A stretch of 64,000 nt of DNA. Origin: Heliocidaris tuberculata (taxonomy: Eukaryota > Echinodermata > Echinoidea > Camarodonta > Echinometridae). Of this stretch, positions 20,302 to 31,710 are shown in pieces. The number at the start of each line of letters is the position of its first letter. The stretch's first letter is position 1. Position numbers and translations under genes: made by a program. Location: contig CM046850.1 of NCBI GenBank assembly GCA_025618425.1, positions 3,243,986-3,307,985 of the forward strand. Direction: 5' to 3'. Under the pieces are notes generated by a model that searched no databases, was not told the DNA's origin, and was given only the letters and a program-made list of their open reading frames with translations.

Positions 20302-20549
20302 GAACTTACTTGAGGTTCATCAGGCTGAGGAACTCTCTGCCGAACAGCTGATGTAGCTGATGATGGTTTAGGAGGATCAAAGCAGTTACCATGTGACATA
20401 TTTGAGTACCCTTGCCTGAGAGACTGTGCCCCCCCATATTTTATTTCTACTGAAATTCCATCATGCTTGGTATTAGCACCAAATGTGCTATGGACTGATA
20501 AGTATTCACTCACGGAACTGGCTCTGTCAGTTTCGGCAAATGTTGACCT
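20302..20549 (-). pseudogene. chimeric exon-like ORF ending in a MED4 exon 2 copy
   Basis: Read on the minus strand, an acceptor-like 'cttcaacatag' is followed by an open frame of about 82 codons. It starts RSTFAETDRASSVSEYLSVH, includes EIKYGGAQSLRQGYSN, and ends [17 protein letters not shown] before 'gtaagt'. The last 16 codons duplicate MED4 exon 2; the upstream part is unrelated and I do not recognise it. It lies upstream of the MED4 start, so it is either a decayed duplicate or an alternative first or second exon producing a longer MED4 N-terminus. The intact splice sites and long frame keep the second option open. Confidence 0.4.
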
Positions 20550-20654
20550 CTATGTTGAAGAGGAAAAAGCACCAGATTAACTGGCAAAACTGGGAAAATA
20601 TTTCCATTTTACATTGTAGGATGTTAAACTATCTTATTTCCAGAACATTCCTTC

Positions 20655-20892
20655 AATAGACCTGTTCACAAAGATTTTCAAATTTATGGATGTTTCTTTC
20701 CTGGGGACCTAGTAACGAAGTATTCCATTAACCTTTTATTAATGAATGAACTACAATACTTGGAATCCAGTTTGCATACATTACTTGTTGCTATGTCTGA
20801 CAAGCCTCTGACAAGCTTTCAGGTTGTCAAGAACAACCTTTGTTTTAAAAGTATGCATAAAATTTGAATATATATTTGTGAACAGGTCTATT
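20655..20892. repeat. foldback element with 'gacctgttcacaaa' ends
   Basis: 'aatagacctgttcacaaag' pairs with 'tttgtgaacaggtctatt'. The interior words 'tttcaggttgtcaagaacaacctttg' recur inverted inside the element at 25022-25445. Confidence 0.8.
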
Positions 20893-21118
20893 AGATCTTT
20901 GTCACCTTGATGAAGTGATATTTTCAGGCTGTTTTTGGCTGGCGATCTAGCTCCTTTGAAACTCTAATACGAGATCGAGAACGCACACACTCCCAAGGCT
21001 TTACAGACTTATGGTGTGCAAGGTTATCTAGAAATAACCTTGTATATGTGTGAGTGGTAAGAATCCAGGTTGCTAATAATACTGTTCTGGTTCATGTTCT
21101 GCTTTTCTTTATTTTTAG

Positions 21119-21209
21119 GTTGAAGGATGATGACAGTGGAGAAGACAGAGAGGAAGTGGAGCCCGCTGTTACCAAGGATGAAATTGAAGATCCACATCAA
21201 ATAGTCTGG
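21119..21209 (+). CDS. EIF4E2: EIF4E2 exon 2
   Basis: Acceptor 'tatttttag', then one base completing a codon and LKDDDSGEDREEVEP, an acidic stretch; donor 'tgg|gtaggt'. Confidence 0.85.
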
Positions 21210-24200
21210 GTAGGTTGCTCTTATCACTCACTCATTACCATGTTGGTTGTCTGATTGCTTCAGGCTCTTGATTGAAATTAGCAGTCAAAGAAGCCAAACA
21301 ACTTAAAAAGAAAAAGAGAAAAACAAAGTTGAAGAAAGAGATTAAAGGCTTTTAAAAAATTTAAGTCATTGTTCATGGCTGAGAGTAAGCAATGTGCAAG
21401 TATTTGCAAGAGATGGCTCATCACTTTGAAATTGTAATATTTGGCGAAGAGCAGGCTAATCATTCTTGTCAGTTTTGTATCATTTGTTATGATCATCATG
21501 ACACTTAAAGATAAAGCTGGATGGGACATCGAATTTCCTTCTAGGCCCGATTCCAGGATTTGTTTATTTTTATCATTTGTGTTTGCTTTAGGTAGCTTAG
21601 CGAAATGCAATGGTGCATAAAGACATGGGAAAGACGTAAAGAGGAAAATTGCTAGTTTTGTCTGTGCTTCTAAAATTTGAATCAGACATATATAAATAAC
21701 TGTTTCCATACTATTTTGCTTAAAAGTTTTCAAAGAGGTAAATACTAATTATGTACCCTAATATTTTGGTTCTGCCTCTATACATGTAGAATAAAATTTC
21801 GATTTTGAATAATTTTATATTATTTAAATTTATGCATCTTTCCCGCCTTTTTAAGCACCACACCGTTTCTGCTAAGCTACCTTAATGGCACATATATGTT
21901 TGCATTATCAAATGACTTTCCTTCACTCTGTTTTCCCCATCTCTGCTTTCCAGCCTAAAGTGACATGTAAACAGGGTGAACATCAACTCCAGTATTCATA
22001 TTGTCTGTGGTTCTCACGACGGACACCAGGCAACAAAGCTTCCTCAGCAAACTATGAACAAAACATTAAGATCATTGGTGCATTTGCCTCAGTAAGTGAT
22101 TTTGTTTGTGTGAATAGTTTTAAAATAGTGAATAAGAGTATAGTTGATTTGCTTTAATCATTTAGTTTTGAGGTGATTTGACATCTGCTTCAGGCTTTGT
22201 TTTGTCAAAGAGAGAGGTTTAGAGCTCGAGTTGCAATCAGTTTTTAGGTTAGGTTTAGGCTTAGGGTTTGTTGTGAAGGGTTGAAGTTTTAAATTTGATA
22301 AGTGTTCGAAAATGAGCAATTGTCGCTTGAGCATTTGATGTACAATCAATTTGATCCTCCTATTATTCATGCATCAATGTTTCAAAGCTGAAATCATTGA
22401 CTATTTAAAGGTGACCATTGCCTGGGAAAATACATGTTATCATCAAAACAGTAATGCAGTTGTGCATCTCTTTAAGAAAAAAGTGAAAGCTTTCTATGTA
22501 TGTTGTTGGTTTTATATTTTGTACACTTGAGGAACTGGAGATAGATGTTGTAAATACAACTGTTTGAGATAGATGTGGGTTCAGGAAGATAGAATGCAAC
22601 TTGGTAAGATGTACAGATGATTCAAGATTGATGGAAATGAATGTAGAAGGGAATATAGGGTAGTGATGATTTAGGAAGACAAGTAGTGGAACACTGTACA
22701 TGCATTAAAGGGGAAAAAATGGAAAGGGTTAGCAGTAATCCTTTCCAATATTACTTTATTCCATCAATTTTCAGCATAGCATGCAGTAAATTTGGCAATG
22801 TGAAGATTATTGTCATTTTACCTGCAAGGCCTATAGCCATCTTCAGTTTTATTGTTGTTAGAGACTTTGTTGTTTAACAACCTATTCCTCTCTTGTCTCA
22901 TTCTGTTTTGCAGGTAGAACAGTTCTGGACACTGTACAGCCATATAGCCAGGCCTTGTGACCTGACAAGTAGCAGCGATTATCATCTATTCAAACATGGC
23001 ATCAAACCAATGTGGGAGGTAAGATAGGGGGGTTAAAAGGTCACAGGTCACAAATCACTCAAATAAACCTATAGAATCTTTTCATTGGTGTTGTGATCCT
23101 GATGTATGGACAATTATTGGTCTGATTTCTTCAAACATTGTACCAATTTGCATTATCATGGAGAACTAATCTTATGAAATTCTGGAATCATTGGTCAAAA
23201 AAGCATGTCAGTACAAATTATTATTCTGCTGATTTATTTGATGTGCTGCATTTGCTGAAGTTATACACAAAAGGAATTACTTTACTGTTGACTATTCCAG
23301 TATGTAGGCTCCCTCTCATTTCATTGCATAATCTCACATGATTTGAACCTAAACATGTTTACAGACTTGATTATCATCTTTAATTAGATCAGTGAATTTT
23401 ACAATGTGTGTTTTCATTCCGTATTCTGATGGTATTACCTTTGATATCATTTTGAAGGATGAGGCAAACAAAAAAGGTGGGAAGTGGATTGTGAGGCTAC
23501 GGAAAGGGCTAGCTTCACGTCTGTGGGAGAACCTGGTGCTAGCCATGCTGGGAGAGCAGTTCATGGTCGGAGAGGAGATATGTGGTGCAGTTGTTTCAGT
23601 TAGATTTGCTGTGAGTACCTCGCTTTTTTTTCCTGCTTTTCTTTAGTGTTTCCCCTTATGAAGAACCTGCATCTGACGTTCGAATAAGATTCAAAGTAAA
23701 GGGAATTGGTAACTTTGTGGATGCTTGATTTAATAAATTGTTGAATTTTGATATCTGTCTTGTATAATGATGTTCAGAAGGATAAATAAATAGCCAGGCA
23801 TAGAAAGGTTTTAAAATATACAATGTTATTTTTAAGATATCTATGACTGAATACTACCATTTACGAAACCGTACAGGGTACGCTTTAGTCTAACACTGCA
23901 GTGTATGGGGGGAAATGAGTCTGGCATTTCCAGTCACTTGTATATGTTTCATTTTGTGAAGCACATGCTAATTTTGAAGTGCATTTTTTTCCTAGGCTTC
24001 ATTTTTACACCATATTACATACACTGAAAGCATGTAAGGCCAGGCAGCTCAGATTTTATCAAGCCTCTACAAAGTTACCAATTCACTTTTTAACCCTTTC
24101 GAGACAATATACCACATGTTGTGGTTTTGCTAAATAACTTTTGATTCAGAGCTCTAACAAATATACCAGATGCATGAGTAGAAAGAGCAAAAATTTCTAC

Positions 24201-26156
24201 ACACACTACGTCCATTTTTGTTTCATGACCATATTGCGTTTGATGCCAGGAATTTTTAAAACAAGAATAAGCTTTAAAATCCTTGAATTGGCAACATATT
24301 GAGAGGTTCAAAATCATTGTTTTTCATCAAAATTGGCAATTTTTAACAAAATTTTTAACCATGTATGTTGTTTTCAAAAACATCACACCTTATTAGAACC
24401 ATGTAGCCCTATAAGAAAAATATTATTGTTGCCAATTTGAAGAACAAAATGTGATCAATTTAGCCCTTGAATAATTCCTGTCCTGAAAGGGTTAAGGAAT
24501 ATTGTTTGGATCCTATTGAATAATTGTTTCAAAGTTTCTGAAATTATGTTTCATGGTACCTTAAATTCATAGCAAAACAGTTATTCTTTTCAGTGCCATA
24601 GGAGGTTTATACTGTCCAGATTTTAATTTTTTTTTTCTTCCGAAAAAGAAAAGCGCGTCTTCCTTCTTGAAATTCAAAATGGTAAGAATTTAGATAGTAT
24701 ATGCAGTAATATGAAAAGCCAGTGTGATTAAAGCTTGCATACAAATCCTGCATTACAAAATTTTGTTTGTGAAACAGTGGAAACTCACTATAATGAGGTC
24801 CTTGGGACCATGAAAATTACCTTGTTATATCAGGAATCTCCTTATATCAGGGTAAAAAAAACAAAAGAACATAAAGACCGGGGACTAGCAAAATTACCTT
24901 GTTATATCAGGAATCTCCTTTATATCAGGGTAAAAAACAACAAAAGAACATAAAGACCTGGGACCAGCAAAATTTCCTTGTTATATCAGAGCACTGTACT
25001 TATTTGCTAACTTGGTGTTACTGTAAAACCAGAAAATTTTGCGACGTGAAACTTTCGCGAATAGACTGCTTCGGTAATGTATGCTAAATTTTATACATAC
25101 CTTTCAAACAAAGGTTGTTCTTGACAACCTGAAAGCTTACCGGAGGCTTGCCGGACATAGCAACAGATAATGTATGCAAACTGGATTCCAAGCATTGAGG
25201 CTCATTTATAAAAAGCAGGTTAATGGAATAGCTCGTCACTAGGTGCTCAGAGAATTATGTGCATAATTTGTATACATTACAGAAGCGGCCTGTTGTAAAC
25301 GACAGCCATTTTCACAGCAAGAAACTTTCGCGATTTGCAAAAATTTAGTGTTATGTCAATTATGATTCAATGATTTCGCAGCATAGAACTTTTGCGAATC
25401 TGAACCACTTGCAAAATTCGTGAAAGTTTCTGGTCTGACAGTACTCATTTTGATCAGAGAAATATCCCAATTTTGATTTACAGGAGGACATCATTTCAAT
25501 ATGGAACCGAACAGCCAGTGATAACGGTATCAATATCAGAGTACGAGATACGTTGCAAAGAGTGTTAAACCTTCCACCTAACACCATCATGGAATATAAG
25601 ACGCATACAGATAGTTTGAAGTAAGTGAACTATTTATGCAGTGCTATATTGTACATGTTTATATACAAATATGTTCTTAAGTTTAATTGTGCACCTGCAA
25701 AAGAGTGCAACTCTAGTGGTTGAACGAAACGTTCTGCAAATGTTAATTTTGAATCTTCACTCGAGCCTACATGTTTGTTGCTTTAAAAAACACCAAAATT
25801 AATGATATTGGCTTTTTTTTGTAACGACTTGCAATGCCATCTTTGAATCAAAATTTGATACTCTGCATAAAACAGATGAGTGAATACAAACAGAGTGTGC
25901 ATTCTATTATTACAGTTGTCAGTTCCTTAATGTTAATGAGATATCTGGTACTCTTTGCTTTTGGAATGCTAACGATGTTAAGGGAATAATCATTTCAGGA
26001 GAATTTAGTTGATAATCATGAATTTTTATTCTTTTCCATTTCAAACTAGTGCCTTCCCTTGATAAAGATACTCGTTTCCTTTTTATCCCTTCATCTTTCA
26101 TTTCTCCTCACAGGGATAGATCTAGCTTTAGGAATACAGATGTCTTCATGAGGTAG
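21119..26156 (+). CDS. EIF4E2: eIF4E2 / 4EHP, exons 2 to 7 (exon 1 not found)
   Basis: 4EHP is the eIF4E homologue that binds the mRNA 5' cap but acts mainly as a translational repressor with partners such as GIGYF. Six exons (21119-21209, 21954-22091, 22914-23018, 23458-23610, 25484-25620, 26114-26156) join in phase to 221 codons. LKDDDSG matches human residues 8-14. FSRRTPG, NYEQNIK, VEQFW, HLFKHGIKPMWE, GGKWI and LAMLGEQFMVGEEICGAVV follow the family closely. Tyr in NYEQNIK and Trp in KPMWE correspond to human Tyr78 and Trp124, the cap-stacking pair. The end, DRSSFRNTDVFMR, resembles the shorter human isoform (DNSSFRNTKITL). Exon 1 should encode about seven residues (MNNKFDA in human); I found no match upstream. 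Confidence 0.95.
21954..22091 (+). CDS. EIF4E2: EIF4E2 exon 3
   Basis: 46 codons, phase 0 at both ends, acceptor 'gctttccag', donor 'tca|gtaagt'. Contains HQLQYSYCLWFSRRTPG and the cap-stacking Tyr in NYEQNIK. Confidence 0.95.
22914..23018 (+). CDS. EIF4E2: EIF4E2 exon 4
   Basis: 35 codons, acceptor 'gttttgcag', donor 'gag|gtaaga'. Contains VEQFWTLYSH and the cap-stacking Trp in KPMWE. Confidence 0.96.
23458..23610 (+). CDS. EIF4E2: EIF4E2 exon 5
   Basis: 51 codons, acceptor 'attttgaag', donor 'gct|gtgagt'. GGKWIVRLRKGLASRLWENL and LGEQFMVGEEICGAVV are nearly as in human. Confidence 0.97.
24090..24495. repeat. TTAA-flanked MITE, family B, complete (EIF4E2 intron)
   Basis: TTAACCCTTTCGAGACA at the left and the inverted 'TGTCCTGAAAGGGTTAA' at the right. 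TTAA target and CCCTTT ends are typical of piggyBac-type elements. Confidence 0.85.
24773..24998. repeat. Tc1/mariner-like MITE with internal duplication
   Basis: Starts 'CAGTGGAAACTCACTATAA' and ends 'cttgttatatcagagCACTG'. The middle word set ('ttaccttgttatatcagga' to 'aacataaagacc') is present twice. Same family as 6289-6467 and 10339-10501. Confidence 0.65.
25022..25445. repeat. foldback element with 'ccagaaa...ttcgcgaa' ends and an older repeat nested inside
   Basis: 'gtaaaaccagaaaattttgcg' and 'gaaactttcgcgaat' pair with 'aattcgtgaaagtttctgg' and 'gcagcatagaacttttgcgaat'. Inside, at about 25085-25265, is sequence shared with the 20655-20892 element ('aaggttgttcttgacaac'). Confidence 0.6.
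25484..25620 (+). CDS. EIF4E2: EIF4E2 exon 6
   Basis: Acceptor 'gatttacag', donor 'aa|gtaagt'. EDIISIWNRTASD and RVLNLPPNTIMEYKTHTDSL are diagnostic of 4EHP. Confidence 0.97.
26114..26156 (+). CDS. EIF4E2: EIF4E2 exon 7 and stop
   Basis: Acceptor 'ctcctcacag', one base completing Lys, then DRSSFRNTDVFMR and TAG. Similar in place and sequence to the alternative short C-terminus of human 4EHP. Confidence 0.85.
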
Positions 26157-26203
26157 GACTCACATTACGTCACATTGTCTTCTTGTTAGTGAAACTGGTT
26201 TAG

Positions 26204-26457
26204 GACATAGATGACATCACCCTTCAGTTGAACTGTAACGATGCCAAGAACTCATGACAATCGATGGATAGTCAAGGATGCCTCATGAATGTGAACTGGT
26301 TACGGATCTCTCCCATTTGGATGACATTACCTTTCAGTTGAACTGTAACAATGCAAGAACTCCAAACAGTCGATGGATGGCCAAGGATACCTCTTTGAGT
26401 GTGAACTGGTTACAGATCTCTCCATTTGGATGACATTACCCTTCAGTTGAACTATTA
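26204..26457. repeat. tandem repeat, about 115 bp, 2.3 copies, in EIF4E2 3' UTR
   Basis: 'gatgacatcacccttcagttgaactgt' to 'gtgaactggttacggatctctcc' repeats with small changes just after the EIF4E2 stop codon, so it probably lies in the 3' UTR. Confidence 0.85.
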
Positions 26458-26831
26458 ACCTGTTGACTACTGATTTCTCTCATTCCCATAGGCTTAATAC
26501 AGGAACCACACGGTCCCCGTCCGTAATGGGTTTATGATCCCAAGGATTTTACAGCAATCAGTGGGTGGACATGGATTCCCCAAAGATGGTTTAGTTAGTG
26601 TGATGAACTTTGGAGAAGAGTTAGAAGAGCCAAGGGAGAAGTACTGTAATCCACTGTCTGTTTGGTGTTTTATGTTACCCATCATGCTCAGAAAGCCTGT
26701 AGCCTACATCTATTCAACGAAGAGCGTTCAGGATCTTTATATGGTAACCCTGGTTAGGTGTCAGGGATTGTATCGTATATGACAGGAAAGTATATTCCTC
26801 TTGCATTGTTTACAACACAAGGTATCTTCAG

Positions 26832-26837
26832 AATAAA
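26832..26837 (+). promoter_or_regulatory. candidate EIF4E2 poly(A) signal
   Basis: AATAAA about 680 bases after the EIF4E2 stop codon, on the coding strand. Other later hexamers cannot be excluded. Confidence 0.35.
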
Positions 26838-26839
26838 AT

Positions 26840-27415
26840 CCATCAAGGATGTTTGAGATATTTTTTTTGTTGCTTGTAGGCAGTCTTCTGGTTTACTTAC
26901 ATACATGCACATGTAGACCCATCACTAATCTACATTTCCTTTTTATTTTATCCATTGAATAGCTATTACATTCTCAATATGCAAATTTTCCCTAGAGTTT
27001 TTATGTTGTAGCCGCTGTGGCAATGTTAAGAGAGTTATATAAAAAGAATTTGCTTTGCCCGATGGCTAGGAGTAAATGATTGCAATGTTTGCCTCACTCA
27101 TAAATCAAGCTAAATTCAGGTTATGGGGCAGAAATTATGCAATAATGCCAACAATTAAATACTTGTTATGACTGGAAAAGGTCAGAAGATCTGGATACTA
27201 CTTTATCCATTGGTATTGTGGAAAGATGAAAGCTGCCAAGTTAAATCAAGGGAATTTCTGAATTACTCACTTGCAAGTGGGTAAGCTTGTCGAGCAGTTA
27301 CGACCTATTCAAGTCACCACCATTACTTTTAAGCTGCATCTACTCTGTATTCCTGAATGCTTTTCCATCATAATTATAACACTGCATATTTCTAATTCAT
27401 CATTATTAAAGGGGA
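26840..27415. other. gene-free stretch
   Basis: No exon, RNA gene or clear repeat is seen. Confidence 0.35.
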
Positions 27416-27921
27416 AGTCCACCGTGATATCACGTTGGTTTTTAAAGAAGCAGTAAAATTTAAAAAAACAGACCAATGAAATTTTGAGCAAAATCCGATA
27501 AGAAATATTAATTAAAGAAAGTTATGAATTTTTGGAGTTGTGATCAATCAAACACTAATCGGCAACTACGTGACATATCTTGCAAGTTTCTCTCTCATTT
27601 GCTCAGTACAGAAAATGTCATAAATTTTCATTTTCTTTGGTGCTGATGAAGGAATATATTTGTTTCATATATGTTTGATTGAATATTTTCTTGAGAGAAA
27701 ATTCAAATTTATAATTATTTTTTTTTAGAATGTACAGGCCAAATGGGAGAGAAGCTTGCAAGATACATCACGGAGTTGCCAATTTGTGTTTTATTTATTA
27801 CAACTTTAAAAGAAATTAACTTTATTTCTTATTGGATTTTGCTCAAACCTTCACTGATATGTCTCTAATTTTTCTGCTTCTTTTGAAGCAAACTTGTAAT
27901 CAGGGTGGACTTTCCCTTTAA
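27416..27921. repeat. TTAA-flanked MITE, family A, complete
   Basis: TTAA followed by AGGGGAAGTCCACCGTGA on the left; 'TCAGGGTGGACTTTCCCT' then TTAA on the right. The arms stay complementary well inward ('gaaagttatgaattttt', 'tcttattggattttgctc'). Confidence 0.9.
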
Positions 27922-28550
27922 ATCCCAGATTATTTTGAATAGATGAATGTAACCTCTACATGTATGAATGTTAGCAACGCTACATTTGGTCATGCTGTGC
28001 TACTATATACAGGCATTAATTGTGAGACATGTACCACTGTACTCTTGTGCTATGCTTACGTTATGTAGTCAGAAATGCTACCTGCCACTCAGGCTCTACA
28101 CGGAATTTCCGTAGACTTCCGATCAATCATTAATGATGATAATATTGGCTTCTACATACGCTAATGTTCTTCGTATGGTAATGCTCCCGACGTTCCAGTA
28201 TTATTACCCCATTTCTAGCAGAGTGGCGGATATGTAACAGTCAAGGCATTATTAACTCATTTGGATTGACAGGGAAAAATTGACAGAAATACTGATGCTA
28301 CCGTATACTTCAGTAAACAACAGGTACAAGACTTTTGGGGGGGATAAACTTTTTCAATTAGCTTCACCTTGAGTTGAATTATACTAGCTCCCCCTCGCCG
28401 TATAATTTCTTGAAAATTATCTTTGAACGGCATTTGATGTTAAGTATTGAATATTTTAGAACAAATTTGCAAATCCGTCCCCTCCCCCCCTCCCCCCCCC
28501 CCCCCCCCACCACCACCCAAAATCAATTGATTTTGCTCTGAAAAGAGCTA

Positions 28551-29056
28551 TTAAAGGGAAAGTTCACCCTGAAGATTACTTGAGTTTAAAAAATGCAGAA
28601 AAAATAAAGAAAAATATTGGCGAAGGTTTGATGAAAATCGGTCAAATAATAAAAGAGTTATGAGTATTTAAAGTTTTGGATTCGTGACGTCACATGCGAG
28701 CAGCTGCCCATTGGTCATGTAATAAATATTCCATATATTCGCATTTTTTTTTACGTTCCACGATAAATTTATATTGTTTCTTTTCAGAATCTAGTATTGA
28801 ATAACATTTCTGACAATATATCAAATGCACAGACGAAAATATTCTAAATTTTCTGAGAAAACTGTATTTTATGGAATATTTATCACATTACATCATGGAG
28901 GAGCTGCTCGCATGTGACGTCACAAAATCAAAACTTCAAAAGTCCATAACTCCGTTATTCTTTAACGGATTTTGTCCAAACTTTCGCCAATATTTTTCTT
29001 TATTTTTTCTGCATTTTTTAAACTCAAGTAATCTTCGGGGTGAACTTTCCCTTTAA
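28551..29056. repeat. TTAA-flanked MITE, family A variant, complete
   Basis: TTAA AGGGAAAGTTCACCCTGA at the left, with the inverted 'GGGGTGAACTTTCCCT' TTAA at the right. The arms contain 'gtgacgtcacatgcgagcag' and its inverse. The body is related to family A but distinct in its centre. Confidence 0.9.
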
Positions 29057-31007
29057 TGATTATTGGTGATGTATAGTGAAAAACAGCTCAGGCCCATAAT
29101 TTGTGCACTTTTATCATTCAATTTTTTAAGAACATACCTTTTCTTCTTAAAACCCCCAATTTTGTATTTCTGGGAATTATGGTAACGGCCATCTGCATTC
29201 AGAATGTTGTTATTTTTATTTCTTTTTAATCTTGTTTTTCACAAAGAGTGAGAATCTCTTTAATATCTTGAAGCTAACAGTGATTAGGTGCACACAGCTT
29301 TCAAGGTTCAACAAATCTATTTGCAAAAAAGGATAAATTGAAATTAATATATCAAGGTTTTGAAATAGGGCAACTCTAATATCTGAATGGGGAAATGGAT
29401 TGTAATTTAGGAATATTTATGCCATCTTATCTATACAAGAAAGCATAAAACTCATTGTTTTATTGTGATACACATTTATGAAAATAAACCAGTAAGCTGA
29501 AGATCAGAACCTGTACTCATTTGCCACTCCACAGTTGTTTTTTGACACATTTTATTTTCCAGTTGATGTAAGAATACATGTACTACAATTCACTAGTCTT
29601 GCAAGTGTATAGATTGTACATAACATAAAGAGACAGTAAAACTTGTAAAGATAACTGTTAAACTCTACAGTATGTTTGTTTAAGAAAATACAGCCTACAT
29701 GTACATTACAATTCTTAATTTGTCACTGTTCCTTTTTTCTTTTGCTGTTGTCACTTTAGGTTACAGATGTTCTTTTTCCTTCGCATTTTGTAAAAGAAAT
29801 ATATCCTAAACTTTAACTCTTGAGATTTCCAGCTTTCCATCATTAGTAAAATTGGTGAAAATATCTTGCATCAATTCATATTGTGAAAATTTAATGGAAC
29901 TGCAGTTAAAGTTCTCTCAAAATCAAGTAATGGATTCTAAAACTTCACAGTATACACCAACTCTTATGTAGACATTATTAAACTTCCCCAATTTGGCTTT
30001 AAGACAGTTTTTTTTTCAAAATGCAATTGCATGACCGGAACTCACCTTTATCTTATTAAGGTAAGTCTGAAACTGATTGTGTAACACACAGTAAATGGGT
30101 CGCCTATGTACATGTACATAAATTTAAGAAATCTTGCTAGAAACCACATTTCCTGAAAATCGTAACATTGATTTTGCACACATGAGACCATGAGTCTCGT
30201 GTAAGACATGCCCATGGTTCTCTCATCATTCTTACAACATCATTCATCTGTTGTCTTGAACATTTAGTGAAAGTTCCTTTGATGTTAGTAAAATTTCATT
30301 TTCTTTATTACATGTATCAGAACTGAAGATTTGCGTTTAAATTCAGGCAGGCAAGCATTGTCGAAGTTTCGGCCAAATTTCACATTTCTTGAACTATGAT
30401 TGTGGAATGTACTTTTAGGCATAATTTAGGCATTGGAAGCCCCCCAAGTTTCTTTGAATCTTTGATTATGAATGAAAACAAATGGAAATATTTACACAAG
30501 TCAGTCTTAAATGAAGGGCCATTTTCACATTTACCGCTGAAAATGCTAGCATTACTAAGTCCATCTTTGATTTCTCAAGCTTCCAACTTAATTTTCCACT
30601 TCTCAACATCAGCAGCAGCCCTATAATAATGTAAAGAATATCATGGGCATGTTAGAAATATTCCGATATTGAGTGAAAATAAGGAATACATAAGAATGAC
30701 CAAAAAAACAACAACCAGATAATCACGATATTATAATTGAATAGGCCCGCAAGCTCTCTTGATCTTCAAATTGGCCTCTAGCTCCTAACCTGATAGACAT
30801 TATTAGCTAAACCAAGATATAAAAAATACATGCGTAATATGTTCAGATGTTTACAAACTTCCTGATGTAGATCACACTGTTTGCCATCACTTAAAATTTC
30901 ATTCAACTGAATCCAACAAAATAAACCACTCAAAATAATCTTTATAAACTAACTGTTAGCGTATTCTAATGAAAGAAAAAGAATGGAACGTCTGTTAAAT
31001 TGCTAAA

Positions 31008-31044
<37 letters not shown>

Positions 31045-31296
31045 TGTAGAAAACAAAATATGAAAAAAAATATATATATATATCGATCTGCAGCTGAAGA
31101 CTCTTGAAACAGACGTTTAAAAGTTGGGTGTGGTAGTAACTTGGGAGAAAGAAGAATGTTGGAGGGCCAATCTCAAACGTCGGAAGACTGTCGGGGTCAA
31201 CGTCATTATTTGCTAGACATGAGTTATATTTTGTTCACTGCGAATTCCGGGTATTCCGTAATAATTCATTAGTTACTTCTTCCTCCATCCCCCATA
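29057..31296. other. gene-free AT-rich stretch downstream of the scramblase
   Basis: No gene is supported. A (TA)n microsatellite lies at about 31011-31040. Probably includes the 3' UTR of the minus-strand scramblase near its upper end. Confidence 0.4.
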
Positions 31297-31323
31297 TCAG
31301 GTCATCTCAAAGAACATGTAGTC
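31297..31323 (-). CDS. scramblase exon 7 and stop
   Basis: A 27-base terminal coding piece, acceptor 'ttaattccag', encoding DYMFFEMT and TGA. DFMFFE is the conserved family ending. Confidence 0.9.
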   Translation of the reverse strand, partial: DYMFFEMT

Positions 31324-31661
31324 CTGGAATTAAAATAAAAGCGATTTCAGGAATGTTCAATTATTTTCTAGAGATACTGTGTTTCGTTGTTCCATTTTGC
31401 AGAAAGAAATGAAATAGCCACAATCGAAGCAAAATAATATAGTTGTCGATTGGGAAAACATTTAAAATTTGCAAGCATCTGATTATCATTTAAGGTTGGT
31501 GAGAGATTACACGAACTTGAAGAAGGGGAAAATGAGAATGAATTCTGTATAATGCTTATAATAGGAAATCACACTTACGATTAAGAAGGCTGACCCAAGA
31601 AGAATTCCTTTGGTTTGGAGATCAGATCCTGCAGGGACTGTGTGAATGAGAATAAGAATTT

Positions 31662-31710
<49 letters not shown>

